Shown one piece after another: positions 12,506-23,164 of a stretch of DNA of 64,000 bases; the first letter of the stretch is position 1; each line of letters starts with the position of its first letter. The notes under the pieces are model-generated. The model was not told the DNA's origin, did not search any database, and was given only the letters and a program-made list of their open reading frames with translations. The stretch spans positions 373,285,054-373,349,053 of the forward strand of contig NC_053041.3 of assembly GCF_002575655.3 (NCBI RefSeq), written 5' to 3'. Position numbers and translations under genes: made by a program. Origin of the DNA: Aegilops tauschii subsp. strangulata (lineage: Eukaryota > Streptophyta > Magnoliopsida > Poales > Poaceae).

Positions 12506-12657
12506 CATATATATTTCTGTTGGTCGGGTGTATTTTTATTACGTTCATGATTATGATACACTTAAATTATATACATATTATTATGTTCATGTCAGGTATC
12601 CAATTTTTTATGTTGTACTAATTTCGTTTACTTTTTGTCATTGCAGGTGTTGACAGG

Positions 12658-15560
12658 ATGGTGGGCAAGGGTCCAGAGCGCCCCGATCCTCCTGCAAGCG
12701 CTACTGGGAGGGGTGGTTCCATTATTTCAGCCCAGCCCCTCCGGAGAACGCTGCTAGACAGTATGCAGACAACTGCGACGGGCGCTTCTTCTTCGGCTAG
12801 GAGAGGTCGGGGGAGGACGAAGAAGGCTGCTACGTGTTCCTTGCCGCCACTCTCAGCTGATTCACCCGAGCATAGGACTACTCCGTCTGACGTGGACCTG
12901 TCTCGGACTCCGGTCCATGAGCCTCCGGTCGCCGATCCTTCGCCCAGCAGACTCAGGTCGCTGATCCTTCGCCCCACCTGACTTGGGTCGCTGATCCTTT
13001 GCCCCACGTGAGTCCGGTCCCAGAGTCTTCGTCCCAGAAGACACCGGTCACGGGGTCTTCATCCCAGAAGACTCCGGTCACGAGGTCTTCGTCCCAGAAG
13101 ACTCCGATCCCAGTGGCTTCTTCCCACGAGACTCCAGAGGCTAGTGGCCATAGTGATGGTAGCGAGGACACCTTTTCCGATGATAGCTACAGCGACGACG
13201 AGCTGGTTGAGAATGGTAAGAAGGTCTACAAGCGTGGTTGTACAAAGCTCCCGCCCGTGCTGGCGACCCCCGGCCAGAGGTGGTTGATTGCGCCTAAAGG
13301 GTTGAAGTAAGTGCATTTATTATTTTTTAACCTTTTGCCTTCATGTTCCTTGAAATTAATATCTAATGCGTTGGCCTTGTCATGCTAGAGGGGTTGGGTA
13401 TACCCCCGTGGTGTCCGCAGGCCCAACTAGGTCCTTGGTGTGATTTGCCGACAACACTTCCCTGGGTGGGTCACGTTGCCCGGTGAGGGTCAGGTTCCAC
13501 AGCCAACACTGAGCTGGGAGCTGTACTCGGTTGCCCCGGCCCCGCCGGGAGAGATGTTCGGCGGTGTCTTGTGCGAGACGGTGGCCGACATGGTGTTCCG
13601 TCGGTTTTGGGTAATTTCTCCTTTACAGAATTAAAAGTCAACACGACCTAGTGATTACCTAGTGATTGTACTAATCAGTGTTGTCTTTTTTGATTGCAGA
13701 CCTTCTACAGGGTTTCAGAGGGAGAGCAGGAGGCCGCGTCTATGGTTGTCAAAACCGAGTGCAAGCGCCTACTTCAGAACTTACGGCACGAGGCTCGGGT
13801 GCAGGCCGTTCGAGACTACTACGCCTCGAAGGGTATTAGGAGGAAAAAGGTGAACTGTCGCGGCAAGTTTCTTAGTAAGGAGAAGTACATGCAGGTAATT
13901 ACCTATTCTTAAGGCCTAGAACTAAGTTTTATTGATTTGATACGTAGGCGTAGCGCTGAAATTTCTCTTGACTAACTTAGGTGCCCCGGAGATGGTGTGT
14001 GGATAAGATGGACTGTTGGGAGGCGTTGGTGGATGCGTGGTGCTCTCCCGAATGACTAGTCGAACACCAGAGGGCCAAGGATAAGCGCGACCAAATGGAA
14101 GGTGTGCCACACCATCAAGGGAGCTCCAACCTGTTTGAGTACGGGGATAACTGGGTATGTGGTTTGCTACATGATTCATGCAATTTCATTCTTCATGCTA
14201 GCATTTATCCCTTCCAAAATGACTTAATATGCTTAGTTAGTTAAGAAATGGCATAACTACCTTGGATAGTTCATTTATTACATATTTAGCTCCAAAATGA
14301 CATAATAACCTTAGATAGCTCTATAAAATGACTTTATATGCTTTAGTTGGTTAAAAAATGGCATAACTACCTTCGATAGCTCAATAACGACCTAAACTAA
14401 TCTGAGCTAGTTCATTCATGACATAATTAGCTTATTTTCCTCAAAAATGACATAATAACCTTTCTTAGCTCCAAAATGACCTATTTACATAGCAATATCA
14501 TTCTTCATGCTAGCTTGAGCCCTTAACTAATATTTTGTTCCTCTCTCTCAGGCGCACCACCACAAGAAGCCTGTGCCAAGTCTGTTCGACCTCTATGGCA
14601 TGGCCCATATGGCCCCGTACAAGAAGGCCAAGCCATTCACGGATTCTGACCTAGAAGATCCAGAGAGCTTCACAAACATGTCCTCCCACCACAAGCTTGT
14701 GAAGTACAGACACGAGGGGAAGGCGAGGAAAGGGGAGGACTTTAACCCGAGCCAGGATCCTTTTGATACAGAGCTGGTGATGATATCTTGTGGCGGGAGG
14801 TCCCATGGCTCTCAAGTCATTGGTGATGGACTGATACGTTGTCCTAAGACTCTCCCACAGATCAAGAAGCGCCTGAGTAGCTCTGATCCTGAGATAACGC
14901 CTCGTGCACGGCCCGCGGAGCTCGCCATGGCGGTTAGTTATACTGACTCTCTCACCTCTCCTCCATTACATTGTGTGTGCGTCCGTCGATGATTACAATG
15001 CTAACGAGGAGTGGTGTGTTGCAGGCTATTGTTGAGAAAGAGAGATTGAAGACGAAGGCGCTTGTGGAGGAGGCAAAAAGGGAGGCACAAAGGGAGGCAA
15101 CGGAGAGGGAGAGGGAGATGGAGGAGAGGACGGCTAAGCTGTTGGAGGAGGAGAGGAACCGGAACGACAGCGCTAACCGGGCCCTATACGAGCTCATCAT
15201 GGTACATTTCTCATGCATATTAGCCCAATCATGCATGTAATGTCCGCAAGGACTATCTAATATGACTGACTCGTGAGAACCAAATGTGCAGACCATGTGC
15301 GAGAAAAACGGTCAGGCCCCTCCGCCGATGCCCCAGATTGCTCCGGCGACCACGGTGAGTTTGATTTGAATGGTCGTTGCTTACTACTATTCATATTTCA
15401 GTTTGCGGACTTGCTAACGAGACATTATTGGAAATGATCTTTGGTGCAGCATGGCTCCCGACAAGCATCGACCACTCCTTATGTCAATGCCGGAACCCCG
15501 ACCGGTCCTTCACCTCCGTCTGGCACTGGCGCAGCCCCGACCATTCCTACACCTCCGTGA
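12658..15560 (+). pseudogene. tnpA-like: tnpA-like CACTA transposon gene, eight exons, disrupted
   Basis: Eight exons are inferred from open frames with canonical GT-AG borders: 12658-13306, 13389-13610, 13700-13894, 13981-14154, 14552-14932, 15025-15201, 15292-15354 and 15450-15560. Exon 1 encodes a Ser/Thr/Pro-rich, low-complexity N-terminus with SSQKTPV repeats and an acidic patch, and ends with the basic KVYKRGCTKLPP motif. Exons 2-5 resemble the plant transposase Ptta/En/Spm domain (Transposase_24), with a recognisable stretch around DKMDCWEALVDAWCSPE. Exon 6 is a charged coiled coil, and exons 7-8 are Pro-rich. TnpA binds subterminal repeats and is not the catalytic transposase. Defects are a frame change in the exon 1 repeats near 12945, a TAG in the reading frame of exon 2 near 13428, and TGA at 14053-14055 where relatives have Trp. 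Family assignment is by recognition. Confidence 0.7.
14155..14551 (+). other. tnpA-like intron 4 with short interspersed repeats
   Basis: The intron holds repeated short motifs of the form AAAATGACATAATA / CTTAGNTAG. The same motifs form the tandem units downstream at 15569-16437. No coding content is seen. Confidence 0.45.
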
Positions 15561-15568
15561 TAACGGTA

Positions 15569-16437
15569 TTTTTCTTCTTATTTAGCGTGTTTAGTCCATT
15601 TATGACATAATTTAGCCTATTTAGTCCACAAATGACATAATAAGATGAAGAAAATCAAGGAAGAGGAAGGAAAGAAGGAATAGGAAGAAAAGAAGAAGAA
15701 GAAGAAGGAGGAGGAGAAGAAGAAGACTACTTATTCTTCTTCTTCTAGTCTTCTTCTTCTCCTCCTCCTCCTCCTCCTTCTTCTTCTTCTTCTTCTTCTA
15801 GTTTTCTTCTTCTTCTCCAAAATGAAGTTTGCTCTAAGTTATATCAAAAATGGCATAATATGCTTAGTTAGGTCAAAATGGCATAATTAGGAAGGTAAGC
15901 TCACAAATGGCATTTTTCTTCTTATTTAGCCTATTTAGTCCATTTATGACATAATTTAGCCTATTTAGTCCACAAATGACATAATAAGATGAAGAAAATC
16001 AAGGAAGAGGAAGAAAAGAAGGAATAGGAAGAAAAGAAGAAGAAGAAGAAGTCTTCTTCTTCTTCTTCTTCTTCTCCAAAATGAAGTTAGCTCCAAGTTA
16101 TATCTCATAATATGCTTAGTTAGGTCAAAAATGGCATAATTAGCTAGGTAAGCTCAAAAATGGCATTTTTCTTCTTATTTAGCCTATTTAGTCCATTTAT
16201 GACATAATTTAGCCTATTTAGTCCACAAATGACATAATAAGATGAAGAAAATCCAGGAAGAGGAAGAAAAGAAGGAATAGGAAGAAAAGAAGAAGAAGTT
16301 CTTCTTCTAGTCTTCTTCTTCTTCTAGTTTTGTTCTTCTTCTCCAAAATAAAGTTAGCTCTAAGTTATATCAAAAATGGCATAATATGCTTAGTTCACTC
16401 AAAAATGGCAAAATTAGCTAGGTTAGCTCCATTTTAC
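15569..16437 (+). repeat. Three tandem units with GAA / TTC tracts downstream of tnpA-like gene
   Basis: Units start at 15569, 15913 and 16166. Each opens TTTTTCTTCTTATTTAGC, continues with TTTAGTCCATTTATGACATA-type sequence, then a GAAGAA purine run followed by a TTCTTC pyrimidine run, then GGCATAAT motifs. They differ mainly in the length of the GAA/TTC part. A TTC tract continues to about 16510. Confidence 0.8.
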
Positions 16438-16549
16438 CTAAGTATGCTTACTTCTTCTTCTTCTTCTTCTTCATTTTCTTCTTCTTCTTCTGATTCTAGT
16501 CTTCTTCTTCTAACTTTCTTGTTTCCCATTTTGCAGATTTAATTCACTA

Positions 16550-16849
16550 TATGGAAGCTTGCATGGATGGAGTGCTTGTTTCCCTTTTCTTTTTTTTTGT
16601 TTGTATCGATGAAAAATGTGGAACTTGTTATATGGATACATGGAACAATGTGTTGGATGAACATTGTGATGTTACTGTAATATGTATGGATGGAACTCTG
16701 TTTCTTATTATGTATGTATGTTGTCATGGATGGAGCTATGTGTTGGATACATCATATGTCTGCTGTGCATGTGAAAAAAATATATGTATATCTGTGTGTG
16801 AATTCCTGTGAAATTAAATAGATTCAAATAAAAACAGGGGATATGTAGC
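16550..16849 (+). other. Probable 3' untranslated region of CACTA1
   Basis: About 300 bp of GATGGA / ATGTATG-rich sequence lies between the tandem units and the subterminal repeats. A splice-acceptor-like TTTTGCAG at 16530-16537 precedes it, so it may be a terminal untranslated exon. No convincing coding frame is present. Confidence 0.35.
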
Positions 16850-17351
16850 CTCTTTGCCATCCGCTAGCAGACGGCAAAGAGCTTCGCCGTCTGCTAGCAG
16901 ACGGCAAAGAGGACATGTGGCAGCTACCTGTAAAACCTAGGAACACTACCTGTAAATCACTTTGCCGTCCGCTGGCGGACGGCATAGCTGGCCACATGGC
17001 AGCTGCCCCGTGCTACCTAGCTGAGCTCTTTGCCGTCTGTCAGCGGACGGCAAAGTGATTTGACCCTTTGCCGTCCGCTGGTAGACGGCAAAGAGAACGT
17101 TAACCCCCTAACGGCTGTCACGCCACCGCACTGTCATCCTTTTTCTATGCCGTCTGCTGACCTCGGATGGCAAACGACACAATCCTTTGTCGTCCGTTTC
17201 CAAGAAACGGACGGCAAAGAAGGCCTTCGCTGGCACGTGTTCAGACGGACTGTTTGCCGTCTGCTGGCGGACGGCAAAGAAGTTTGCCGTCTGTGATCCA
17301 TGCCTTTGCCGTCTGCCATGGCAGACGGCAAAGAAGCTGATTCCAGTAGTG
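16850..17351 (+). repeat. CACTA1 3' subterminal and terminal repeats
   Basis: At least ten copies of TTTGCCGTC or GACGGCAAAG occur, often paired as inverted repeats around a short loop (for example 16855-16880 and 17302-17334). The element ends CAGTAGTG at 17351, followed by the TTA target copy. Confidence 0.9.
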
Positions 17352-18425
17352 TTAGGAATAATTTCATAATTAAAGCAAATTACCATGCTGTTTAAGACTC
17401 TCAAAATGATATAAGTGAAGCATGAGAGATCAATAATTTCTATAAAATAAAACCAGCACCGTGCTCTAAAAGATACAAGTGAAGCACTAGAGCAAAAACT
17501 AGATAGCTCAAAAGATATAAGTGAAGCACATAGAGTATTCTAATAAATTCCGAATCATGTGTGTCTCTCACAAAAGGTGTGTACAGCATGGATGATTGTG
17601 GTAAACTAGAAAGCAAAGACTCAAATCATACAAGACGCTCCAAGCAAAACACATATCATGTGGTGAATAAAAATATAGCTCCAAGTAAAGTTACCGATAG
17701 ACGAAGACGAAAGAGGGGATGCCTTCCGGGGCATCCCCAAGCTTAGGCTTTTGGTTGTCCTTGAATTTTACCTTGGGGTGCCTTGGGCATCCCCAAGCTT
17801 AGGCTCTTGCCAATCCTTGTTCAATAATCCATCAAATCTTTACCCAAAACTTGAAAACTTCACAACACAAAACTTAACAGAAAATCTCGTGAGCTCCGTT
17901 AGCGAACGAAAGCAAAACACCACTTCAAGGTACTGTAATGAACTCATTCTTTATTTATATTGGTGTTAAACCTACTGTATTCCAACTTCTCTATGGTTTA
18001 TAAACTCTTTTACTAGCCATATATTCATCAGAATAAGCAAACAACACACGAAAAACAGAATATGTCAAAAACAGAACAGTCTGTAGTAATCTGTAACTAA
18101 GGCAAACTTCTGGAACTCCAACAATTCTACAAAAATAGGACGACCTATATAATTTGTTTATTGATCTACTGCATTTGGAATCAGTATTTTGTCACGTTTT
18201 GGTGATTTTTAACAATTGTTTTCGTGAATAGAAAGTTTCTGGAATTTTCAGCAAGATCAAATAACTATTATCCAAGAAGATCCTATAGGTTTAACTTGGC
18301 ACAAACACTAATTAAAACACAAAACCACATCTAACCAGAATCTAGATTGATTATTTATTCAAAAACATAAAGAAAATATATATTGGGTTGTCTCCCAACA
18401 AGCGCTTTTCTTTAAAGCCTTTTAG
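17352..18425 (-). other. Element B interior resumes, non-coding
   Basis: Starting with the TTA copy, this is the continuation of the segment that ended at 4113. The 17700-17950 part is the inverse of the GGGATGCC / AAGCTT segment found in element A at 7620-7800. No gene is seen. Confidence 0.7.
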
Positions 18426-19282
18426 CTAGGCATTGATAATTTTAATGATGCTCACATGAAAGATAGCAATTGAAACAAAGAGAGCATCATAAAACATGTG
18501 ACAAACAAATCTAAGTCTAACATACTTCCTATGCATAGGCATTTTATAGGTAAACAAATTATCAAGGCAAGCAAAAACTAGCATATGCAAGGAAGCAGAA
18601 AGAAACAGTAGCAATCTCAACATAACGAGAGGTAATTTAGTAACATGAAAATTTCTACAACCATATTTTCCTCTCTCATAATAATTACATGTAGGATCAT
18701 AAGAAAATTCAACAAAATAGCTATCACATAACATATTCTCAACACGATCCACATGCATGCAAAATTTACACTCTTCCAAAATAGTGGGATTAACATTAAC
18801 TAAACTCATGACCTCTCCAAACCCACTTTTTTCAAAAATATTATAAGATTGATCATACTCCAAATATGTGGGATCTAAAGTTGATACTCTTCCAAACCCA
18901 CTTTAAATATTATTGCAAACATTATTATCAATTTCATATTCATCATGGGGCTCAAATAAATTTTCAAGATCATAAGAAGAATCACCCCAATCATGATCAT
19001 TGCAACAAGTAGTAGACATAGCAAAACTAGCATCCCCAAGCTTACGGTTTTGCATATTATTAGCACAATTGACATCAAGAGAATTTATAGTAAAATCAAT
19101 GCAATCATGATTTTATTCAAGGAGCTATCGTGAATCTCTTCATAAATTTCTTCATCATAATTTTCAGATTGACGAATTTCAAGCAAAACTTCATAAAGAT
19201 AATCTAGTGCACAAAACTCACTAGCAATTGGTTCATCATAATTGGATCTCTTAAAAAGATTAGCAAGCGGATGAGGATCCAT
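18426..19282 (-). pseudogene. Degraded homologue of the element A unknown ORF
   Basis: On the minus strand, a start at 19282 (MDPHPLANLFK) is followed by a frame change near 19110 and at least one stop near 18905, and the last open part ends at 18426. Blocks align with the 252-aa ORF of element A: HDC then NSL, ANNMQNRKLGDASF, DSYFVEF, YGCRN, a Leu-rich hydrophobic run, and PMHRKYVRL followed by YDALF. The position within the element, just after the leader, is also the same. The function is unknown. Confidence 0.72.
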
Positions 19283-19385
19283 AGATCTTAGGTTCTCTGT
19301 TTAGCAATAAATACACAACTATTCCAACCAAACGAGTAAACAAGCAAAGTAAGACATCAAGGCAAATGAAAAGACGAACGGAAGA

Positions 19386-19460
19386 AGGGCGAATAAAACG
19401 GCAAGGGTGAAGTGGGGGAGAGGAAAATGAGAGGCAAATGGCAAATAATGTAATGCGAGG
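19386..19460 (-). other. Leader segment of element B shared with element C
   Basis: The minus-strand sequence TTATTTGCCATTTGCC followed by CTCATTTTCCTCTCCC matches the leader of element C at about 23165-23250 nearly base for base. In LTR elements the leader between the primer site and gag holds the RNA packaging and dimerisation signals, so this is where a parasite element would be expected to resemble its helper. Confidence 0.65.
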
Positions 19461-19509
19461 GATAATAGTTTGTGATGGGTACTTGGTATGTCTTGACTTG
19501 TGCGTAGAC

Positions 19510-19527
19510 TCCCCGGCAACGGCGCCA
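19510..19527 (-). other. Primer-binding site of element B (tRNA-Asp)
   Basis: The minus strand reads TGGCGCCGTTGCCGGGGA, identical to the element A site. It lies 11 bases inside the 5' LTR edge at 19539. Confidence 0.9.
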
Positions 19528-19538
19528 GAAATCCTTCT

Positions 19539-21111
19539 TGCTACCTCTTGAGCACTGCGTTAGTTTTTCCCTTGAAGAGGAAAGGGTGATGCAGTAAAGT
19601 AGCGTAAGTATTTCCCTCAGTTTTGAGAACCAAGGTATCAATCCAGTAGGAGACCACGCTCAAGTCCCACGCACCTACACAAACAAATAAGAACCTTGCA
19701 ACCAACGCGATAAAGGGGTTGTCAATCCCTTCACGGCCACTTGCAAAAGTGAGATCTGATAGAGATGATAAGATAATATTTTTGGTATTTTTATGATAAA
19801 GATAAAAAGTAAAGATTGCAAAATAAAAGTAGATTGGAAACTTATATGATGGAAAATAGACCCGGGGGCCATAGGTTTCACTAGTGGCTTCTCTCAAGAT
19901 AGCATAAGTATTACGGTGGGTGAACAAATTACTGTCGAGCAATTGATAGAATTGAGCATAGTTATGAGAATATCTAGGTATGATCATGTATATAGGCATC
20001 ACGTCCGTGACAAGTAGACCGACTCCTGCCTGCATCTACTACTATTACTCCACACATCAACCGCTATCCAGCATGCATCTAGAGTGTTAAGTTCATAAGA
20101 ACGGAGTAACGCTTTAAGCAAGATGACATGATGTAGAGGGATAAACTCTTGCAATATGATATAAACCCCATCTTTTTATCCTCGATGGCAACAATACAAT
20201 ACGTGTCGTTTCCCCTACTGTCGGTGGGATCGAGCACCGCAAGATTGAACCCAAAGTTAAGCACTTCTCCCATTGCAAGAAAGATCAATCTAGTAGGCCA
20301 AACCAAACTGATAATTCGAAGAGACTTGCAAAGATAACCAATCATACATAAAAGAATTAAAAGAAGATTCAAATATTGTTCATAGATAATCTTGATCATA
20401 AACCCACAATTCATCGGATCTCGACAAACACACTGCAAAAAGAGTTACATCGAATAGATCTCCAAGAAGATCGAGGAGAACTTTGTATTGAGATCCAAAG
20501 AGAGAGAGAGAAGAAGCCATCTAGCTAATAACTATGGACCCGAAGGTCGGAGGTAAACAACTCACACATCATCGGAGAGGCTAGGGTGTTGATGTAGAAG
20601 CCCTCCGTGATCAATGCCCCCTCCGGTGGAGCGTCGAAAAAGGCCCCAAGATGGGATCTCATGGGTACAGAAGGTTGCGGCGGTGGAAATAGGGTTTGGC
20701 TCCTCTGCTGATGGTTTGGGGGTACGTAGGTATATATATAGGAGGAAGAAGTAGGTCGGTGGAGCCACGAGGGGCCCACAAGGGTGGAGGGCGCGCCTAG
20801 GGGGGTAGGCGCGCCCCCCTGCCTCGTGGCCTCCTCGTTGGTTGCTTGACGTCCACTCCAAGTCCTCTGGATCACGTTTGTTCCAAAAATCACGTTCCCG
20901 AAGGTTTCATTCCGTTTGGACTCCGTTTGATATTCTTTTCCTTTGAAACACTGAAATAGGCAAAAAAATAGCAATTTGGGCTGGGCCTCCGGTTAATAGG
21001 TTAGTCCCAAAAATGATATAAACGTGTATAATAAAGCTCATTAAACATCCAAAACAGAATATATAATAGCATGGAACAATCAACAATTATAGATACGTTG
21101 GAGATGTATCA
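19539..21111 (-). repeat. 5' LTR of element B (1573 bp)
   Basis: On the minus strand this LTR starts TGATACATCTCCAACG at 21111 and ends AGGTAGCA at 19539. It is the partner of 834-2395. Confidence 0.9.
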
Positions 21112-21504
21112 ATCAGCATACCAATGCGTCAACACTGCCTGCTCAGCAAACCAACGCATTGGCATGGCCTCCTCAACACACCGACAAGTTGGCACCACCT
21201 GCACAGAAACCCGACATAGCTTCCACGCCTGGTCAGTAGTCTGATGCCTCTGCTCCTACAGCCCAGCAGTCCGTCACAATAGCACCACCAGCTCAGCAGT
21301 CCGGATTAGCTAAACTGCCTGCTAAGGTGTCCGCATAGCTTTACCGTCTGTTCGGGAGTCCACCTTTCAGCCATCCAGTCCTTGGACCAGAAGTTCTTCA
21401 AGTACCAAGAAGGAAGCGGGCAGAAAGGCTGCAACCGTGAGGAGGCGGCCTACGAGAGCGAACAGGAATGAGAACGATTGTCTCTTACTTAAGCCACTCA
21501 TCAT
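21112..21504 (+). pseudogene. Remnant of the old gene, piece 2 of 3
   Basis: This begins with the ATCAG duplication and continues the Pro/Ala/Gln-rich repeats of piece 1 (PAQQS, PAQKP, TAQQSV units). A short basic region follows (VRRRPTRANRNEND, a possible nuclear signal). Several stops interrupt it. The frame encoding CLLLKPLI runs into element C at 21505 and resumes beyond 47905 with QNQINSKLFG, showing that C split one exon. Confidence 0.45.
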
Positions 21505-23085
21505 TGATACGTCTCCAACGTATCTATAATTTTTTATTGTTCCATGTTGTTATATTATAATTCTTGGATGTTTTACAATCATTTTATAAAAAAAATTATA
21601 TCATTTTTTGGGACTAACCATTGACATGGTGCCCAGTGCCAGTTGTTGTTTTTTGCTTGTTTTTTTAATTCGAGAAAACCAATACGGAGTCCAAACGTAG
21701 CAAAACTTTTTGGAGAATTTTTCTAGACCAGAAGACACAAGATGGGCCGAAGAAGTACCAGAGGGGTGCCCCGAGGGGGCACAACCCACCTGGGCATGCC
21801 TGGGGGCCCAGGCGCGCCCTGGCGGGTTTTCCCACCTCGGTGGCCTCCTGCACCGCCTCTTTGCTCTATAAATACCCCAATATTCCAGAAACCCTAGGGG
21901 AGTCGACGAAAATCAATTCCAGCCGCCGCAAGTTCCAAGACCACCAGATCCAATCTAGACACCATCACGGAGGGGTTCATCATCCTCATTAGTGCCTCTC
22001 TGATGATGCGTGGGTAGTTCATTGTAGACCTACCGGTCCATAATTAGTAGCTAGATGGCTTCCTCTCTCTCTCTCTCTTTTGATTCTCAATACAATGGTC
22101 TCTTGGAGATCTATTTGGTGTAACTCTTTTTTTGCGGTGTGTTTGTTGGGATCCGATGAACTTTGATTTTATGATCAGATCTATGTTTTTATCCATGAAA
22201 GTTATTTGAGTCTTTTGATCTCTTATATGCATGATTACTTATAGCCTCGTATTTCTTCTTCGAATCATTGGTTTAGTTAGGCCAACTAGATCAATTTTTC
22301 TTGCCATGGGAAGAGGTGGATGGGTTCGATCTTATGGTGCATGATCTCAGTGACAGAAGGGGAACCGACACGTATGTATCATTGCTATTAAGGATAACAA
22401 GATGGGGTCTATTTCTACATAAATAGATCTTGTCTACATCATGTCATCGTTCTTATTGCATTACTCCGTTTCTCCATGAACTTTAACAAACTAGATGCAT
22501 GCTGGATAGCGGTCAATGTGTAGTAGATGCAGGCAGGAATCAGTTGCCTGGATAATCTTGGATGTGATGCCTATATAATGATCATTGCCTGGATATCATC
22601 ATGATTATTTGAAGTCCTATCAATTGCCCAACTGTAATTTGTTCACTCACCATATGCTATTTTTCTCGAGAGAAGCCACTAGTGAAATCTACGGCCCCCG
22701 GGTATCTTCTTTATCATATTTGCCTTCGAGATCTATATGTATTTGCTTTTATTTTCAGATCTATATTTCCAAAAACCCAAAAATACCTTGCTGCACTTTA
22801 TTTTATTTTGCATTTATTCGTGATCTATTTATCCAATCTATAGTATTTTTATCCCGTCAACTCGACAATTTCTGGCACCGTTACCTGAAAGGGATTGACA
22901 ACCCCTTTAACACGTCGGGTTGCAAGTATTTGTTATTTGTGTGCAGGTACCGTTTATGTAGTGTTGCGCAATTCTCCTACTGGTTTGATAACGTTGGTCT
23001 CATCACTTAGGGAAATACCTACCGTTGTTGTGTTGCATCATCCCTTCCTGTATGGGGAAATACCGACGTCGTTCAAGCCACATCA
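21505..23085 (+). repeat. 5' LTR of element C (1581 bp)
   Basis: It starts TGATACGTCTCCAACGTATC and ends AGCCACATCA. It contains a TATA box and a (CT)n run near 22062. The partner at 46314-47905 differs at scattered single bases and a few short indels. Confidence 0.9.
21867..21874 (+). promoter_or_regulatory. TATA box in element C LTR
   Basis: TATAAATA is preceded by a GC-rich stretch and repeated at the same place in the 3' LTR (46674-46681). It is the likely core promoter of the element. Confidence 0.6.
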
Positions 23086-23094
23086 AAAAAGAAT

Positions 23095-23113
23095 TTCGGG
23101 CTCCGTTGCCTTA
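23095..23113 (+). other. Degenerate primer-binding site of element C
   Basis: TCGGGCTCCGTTGCCTTAG sits ten bases after the LTR. It resembles the tRNA-Asp site of A and B but has several substitutions, consistent with an older insertion. Confidence 0.6.
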
Positions 23114-23164
23114 GAGACATCATCAACATCTACCAGGTTCCTAATAACAAATCTCATCTCCTTG

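Larger units (their letters stand above)
11673..12646 (+). other. Probable leader intron filled with simple repeats
   Basis: The intron has a GTGAGC donor and a TTGCAG acceptor. Inside are three consecutive blocks: TTTTAGTTTAG repeats (about 11690-11862), an almost pure purine tract of GAA/GAG units (about 11868-12085), and a minisatellite of GACCCCGACACC / CCTGACACC units (about 12086-12505). The last 140 bp are AT-rich, with a pyrimidine-poor acceptor region. Confidence 0.5.
4114..17351 (+). mobile_element. CACTA1: CACTA (En/Spm-type) DNA transposon
   Basis: The 5' end starts CACTACTCGAATTAGC and the 3' end, read in reverse complement, starts CACTACTGGAATCAGC. The first 32 bases of the two ends differ at two positions by eye. 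The 3-bp duplication TTA (4111-4113 and 17352-17354) is perfect, as expected for CACTA transposases. Dense TTTGCCGTC / GACGGCAAAG repeats lie within about 500 bp of both ends. Element A (4510-11240) sits inside, and without it CACTA1 is about 6.5 kb. It carries one spliced tnpA-like gene on the plus strand. I see no second gene for a catalytic TnpD transposase, so it was probably non-autonomous. Confidence 0.93.
834..21111 (-). mobile_element. Element B: non-autonomous Ty3/Gypsy LTR retrotransposon (Sabrina/WHAM-like), minus strand
   Basis: A full-length LTR element lies on the minus strand, with its 5' LTR at 19539-21111 and 3' LTR at 834-2395. It is flanked by a perfect 5-bp duplication ATCAG (829-833 and 21112-21116). 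The 18-nt primer site matching plant tRNA-Asp is at 19510-19527, and the polypurine region lies just inside 2396. CACTA1 (4114-17351) interrupts the interior. Removing that insertion leaves an element of about 7 kb. It has no gag, protease, reverse transcriptase or integrase. Its only coding trace is the degraded ORF at 18426-19282, which is related to the ORF of element A. The family name is from recognition and may be wrong at subfamily level. Confidence 0.9.

Noticed and set aside
11839..12561. Frames of 170-240 codons on the minus strand and Lys/Glu/Arg frames on the plus strand
   Set aside because: Pure translations of GAA/GAG and GACCCCGACACC repeats inside a probable intron.
19510..19527. 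tRNA gene fragment
   Set aside because: Only the 18-nt complement of the tRNA-Asp 3' end is present, in the position of a primer-binding site. The same holds for 6154-6171.
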